This document shows, one piece after another, positions 28,168 to 30,704 of a stretch of DNA of 30,704 nt. This stretch comes from Pilasporangium apinafurcum (taxonomy: Eukaryota; Oomycota; Peronosporomycetes; Pythiales; Pythiaceae), in the NCBI GenBank assembly GCA_001600495.1, contig BCKE01000072.1, positions 52,123 through 82,826 on the forward strand. Reading direction: 5' to 3'. The position numbers were made by a program, and so were the translations under genes. The stretch's first letter is position 1; the number at the start of each line of letters is the position of its first letter. Below the pieces are notes generated by a model. The model saw only the letters and a program-made list of their open reading frames with translations, was not told the origin of the DNA and ran no database searches.

Positions 28168-30235
28168 CTAAATCTTGGAGGACCCAACGTAAATGACATT
28201 TCGCGAGAGACAAAGGTCGACCATGTCCAACAATGCCATCTCCAGATTGCGCTTGAACTTGACTGCATCTGTATCTGGGCAGACATGATAGCATGTGATG
28301 CTGATGTTGATGCGGTCCGGTTGGAACGCATAGCATACGCCGTAACCCTCGTTGTACATGGCAGAGAACCCGCCCCAGATAGGGCTAGCGCCTGTCCCGC
28401 CACTAATGTTACTGGTCGAGATGAGGAATTTCTTGCTTACATCGAAGGCTTTGTCCGTGAAAATCGAGGGCTTAGGGGTGATCCCTGACATTTCCGAGAC
28501 GATAAGAAGCCCCATGAGGTGGCGATCGATGCCTTCACCAGTCAGACACTTGACCAGCATTTGCTTGTGCGCTTCGATAGCGGCTTTCAATGCATCCCAC
28601 TTAGCGCTATCCGACGCATCTGACTCCATTGTTTTCACGAACGCCAACGATTCTTTTGACAGCGAACGGATGGTCTCCGTCCGGCCATGGTAGAACAACC
28701 GCGTGTGCGCAGTCTCATAAACGGCTGGTACTCGCTTGTGCATCTTGTAATGCGCCAACTGAATGGCCATCTGAATGAAGAAATCTGGCGTCAGTTTGTA
28801 GCGCTTCAAGAAGGCGTCACCGTAGTGGTTAAACTGGAGAGTGGTTAGGTCGCTCGCATTGATGAGTTTCCCCACAGCAGCACTGGCACACTCAATTGCA
28901 GTGTGTGCTGTGTTGTCCAACACCCACTCCAACCGCTTCGGCTTCAGATCCGGTAATGTTGGCTTGAGGTTCGAGCGATCAGCAAAGCGTGACTTGAAGT
29001 TCTCGTTCACATACTTGATGCAATAGTCGAAGAGACGAACCACCACCATGGCGTCTGCCCAGACGTGTTGGCCATTGAGACCACCGCGGGCATTTTCATG
29101 AATAATCAGCGTAAATGGTTTATCGTACCAGCGGTTGCGGCCATCACCGAGCAGGGAACTACGCGCAATCTGATTAAATGTAAATACTGTTAGTGTTACT
29201 AAAATTGATTGAGTTCAAGAAGATATATAAGCATAAAGATCATACCTCGTCATACGAGTGTGCCGAAGATTCATCCAATGCAATGCAAAACAATGCCCGT
29301 TCAATCAAATCAAATGACTGTTTGTTAATATCGTCCAGAGACATGATGTGTTCACGTGCTTTGGCCCAGTTGGTGCGGTTTTCTGAAGTCAAGACGCTGA
29401 CAGGAGGATACCGTTCCAAGTCGAACAATCCCGTAGCTTCTTCACGCACCAACTCAAATTGTCTAATAATGAAGGAATGAATGAGCAAATATTGCTATTT
29501 AGTTTCATAATTACCATTCAAAGACGCCAGCAAGTTTGTTACCTGAGAATATCTGCAAATGGAATCTCTTCTCCATTGTCATCCAGCAACTGTATAGTCC
29601 AAATGCAATTGTTGCGCAGGACAATAATGTGTTTGGCATCGTGTGGGTATGAACGAAGTTCATCGCACTCTTCCCCAGGGATAATACACGTGTTAAACAT
29701 TCGTGTATATGTGTGCATGCACAACGGTCGTCCCATCAACTTTTCACATGGATACTTTTCCCTGTTTCATATAGACAGTCATGAACGCGTTCTATACAAC
29801 AGGACAAGAAGTAGGTACTCACTCTAAGAAATTCTTCCGAAATTTGAGGATCGCGTGCGCAAAGATTGATGCCGCTTCGCACTGACTCATATCGCGTGGT
29901 CCCCAGTTGCCAGGTAAGACACCATACCAATTGACGTTGATCGCCGATGGGTAGCGTGGTTGCAGGTACGCAAAAGTCTCCCACCAATCCTCGATCCAGT
30001 TACGCTCCGAGTCTGCTCGTTCTTGCAGAATCGATTGAAGCTGTGGACCAACTCCGTTTAAAAAATCATGACAGACACCTTTCGTGTGTTCTAACTCTTC
30101 CGGTGTAAGTAACGGCTCGCAGCTCTTGATGTAGCGCTCAAGCGTGTCTTCCAGCGACGGCAGTGGTAGCGATGGTAGTGTGTCCTGGTACTGCAGCGTT
30201 TTCTCCTGTGCTGTTGCTGGTGGTTGTTCGGTCAT
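28168..30235 (-). CDS. Carnitine O-acyltransferase family enzyme, PTS1-like C-terminus
   Basis: Exons 29823-30235, 29543-29761, 29246-29462, 28168-29169; introns of 61, 80 and 76 bp; 616 aa. Transfers acyl groups between CoA and carnitine. Family blocks: LPSLPLPSLEDTLERYIKSC at the start, EDWWETFAYLQPRYP, NWYGVLPGNWGPRDMSQCEA, PLCMHTYTRMFNTCIIPGEE, NRTNWAKAREHI, and the catalytic His318 in GLNGQHVWADA. Near the end are FLISTSNISGGTGASPIWGG, GVCYAFQPDRINISITCYH and LSRNVIYVGSSKI. The last three residues Ser-Lys-Ile are a variant of the PTS1 peroxisomal signal. The N-terminus is acidic/Pro-rich with no mitochondrial presequence or membrane helices, so a peroxisomal acetyl- or octanoyl-transferase is more likely than CPT1. 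Length and motifs are complete. Confidence 0.95.
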
Positions 30236-30704
30236 ATTGATCTAATTTGCACGCGTCTCTCTCCTCCTTTTCTGCTTCCTCTGCAAGTTCAAAACTGCTC
30301 TTCCTGACAGAAATCGATCTTTTGCCTTTGCGCCGTTGACGCTTTTTTAGCCAATCCGCGCGGTGATTACCTGCAATGGGTGAGTCAGACGTTGCGGGTT
30401 GAAATTCTTTTTCTCTAGACCCATATTTTCAAAATATCTTAATATATATATATAAATGGGTATGAGCTGATATATACGGGTTTATGGTGAATGGGTTTGA
30501 TGACTCTGTCGCGTCATTTTTGTACTTGGAGCGTTGAGGGGAACAGTTTTGAGTTGGGCACTTCAAGTTCAACTGCACAACACCTAAGGAGATCCTCATA
30601 GATGCCAAAGATACCAAAGTACCAGACACCTACTCCCTCTTGGGCCTATAACACCAGTAAAGCTGGCAGGACTCCTCGAAGAAGGCGACTTCGATATTTT
30701 TTTG
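30236..30704. other. Upstream flank of acyltransferase gene; no gene seen
   Basis: AT-rich with an (AT)n run near 30440-30455 and several AAACCCA/TGGGTTT motifs. A frame on the plus strand starting at 30601 (MPKIPKYQTPTPSWAYNTSK) runs off the window, and a 66-codon minus frame lies at 30429-30629; neither can be supported. The right edge may enter another gene or a decayed repeat. Confidence 0.35.

Noticed and set aside
30429-30629. Minus-strand 66-codon frame at the right edge, possible retroelement fragment
   Set aside because: No recognisable integrase, reverse transcriptase or LTR motif, and the end is mostly encoded AT repeat.

Overview
The window looks like nuclear DNA of an oomycete. 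It is gene-dense, and the genes carry short GT-AG introns (about 50-108 bp). Initiator motifs of the oomycete TCAYTYY type sit close upstream of several start codons, and the glycolytic enzyme has a mitochondrial-type leader. A white-rust oomycete (Albugo) is my best guess for genus, but this is inference. No tRNA, rRNA, CRISPR, prophage or clear transposon was seen. All exon structures below come from reading splice sites by eye and checking that the frames close.

Left region (1-5581), minus strand: a tandem array of three secreted GH30 glucosylceramidase (GBA1-like) genes. The first is cut by the window edge, the second has a GPI-anchor-like tail, and the third carries one ambiguous base. 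A possible 75-residue membrane protein gene follows.

Middle left (5844-12323): an RNF10-type RING E3 ligase with five introns, one apparently GC-AG. Divergent from it is a small LYR-motif mitochondrial protein. An AT-rich stretch then holds small genes: a convincing three-exon unknown (118 aa), two weak small ORFs, and a 35-residue Lys/Ala-rich peptide resembling the tail of ribosomal protein eS25. That peptide gene is tightly divergent from an unknown plus-strand gene.

Middle (12324-17123), minus strand: the HOPS/CORVET subunit VPS11 (five exons, C-terminal RING) and a two-exon unknown with a run of eight lysines.

Right centre (17370-24856), plus strand: a SLC35E2/TPT-type nucleotide-sugar or phosphate-sugar transporter, a UBE2G1-type ubiquitin-conjugating enzyme, a TIP30/HTATIP2-like Rossmann protein, a phosphoglycerate mutase with a mitochondrial leader, and two tandem, apparently paralogous, helical-repeat (PPR-like) mitochondrial proteins.

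Right end (24965-30235), minus strand: a type I membrane protein with about ten Cys-rich repeats and an astacin domain whose catalytic residues are replaced, and a carnitine O-acyltransferase ending in a PTS1-like Ser-Lys-Ile.

Themes: ubiquitin and endolysosomal traffic (RNF10, UBE2G1, VPS11), mitochondrial metabolism (LYR, PGAM, two PPR-like proteins, possibly carnitine shuttle), and a secreted or surface set (GH30 array, pseudo-astacin). These are ordinary eukaryotic neighbours with no sign of an operon. The most unusual items are the pseudo-astacin receptor-like protein, the tandem PPR-like pair with its repeated upstream motif, and the small hidden genes.
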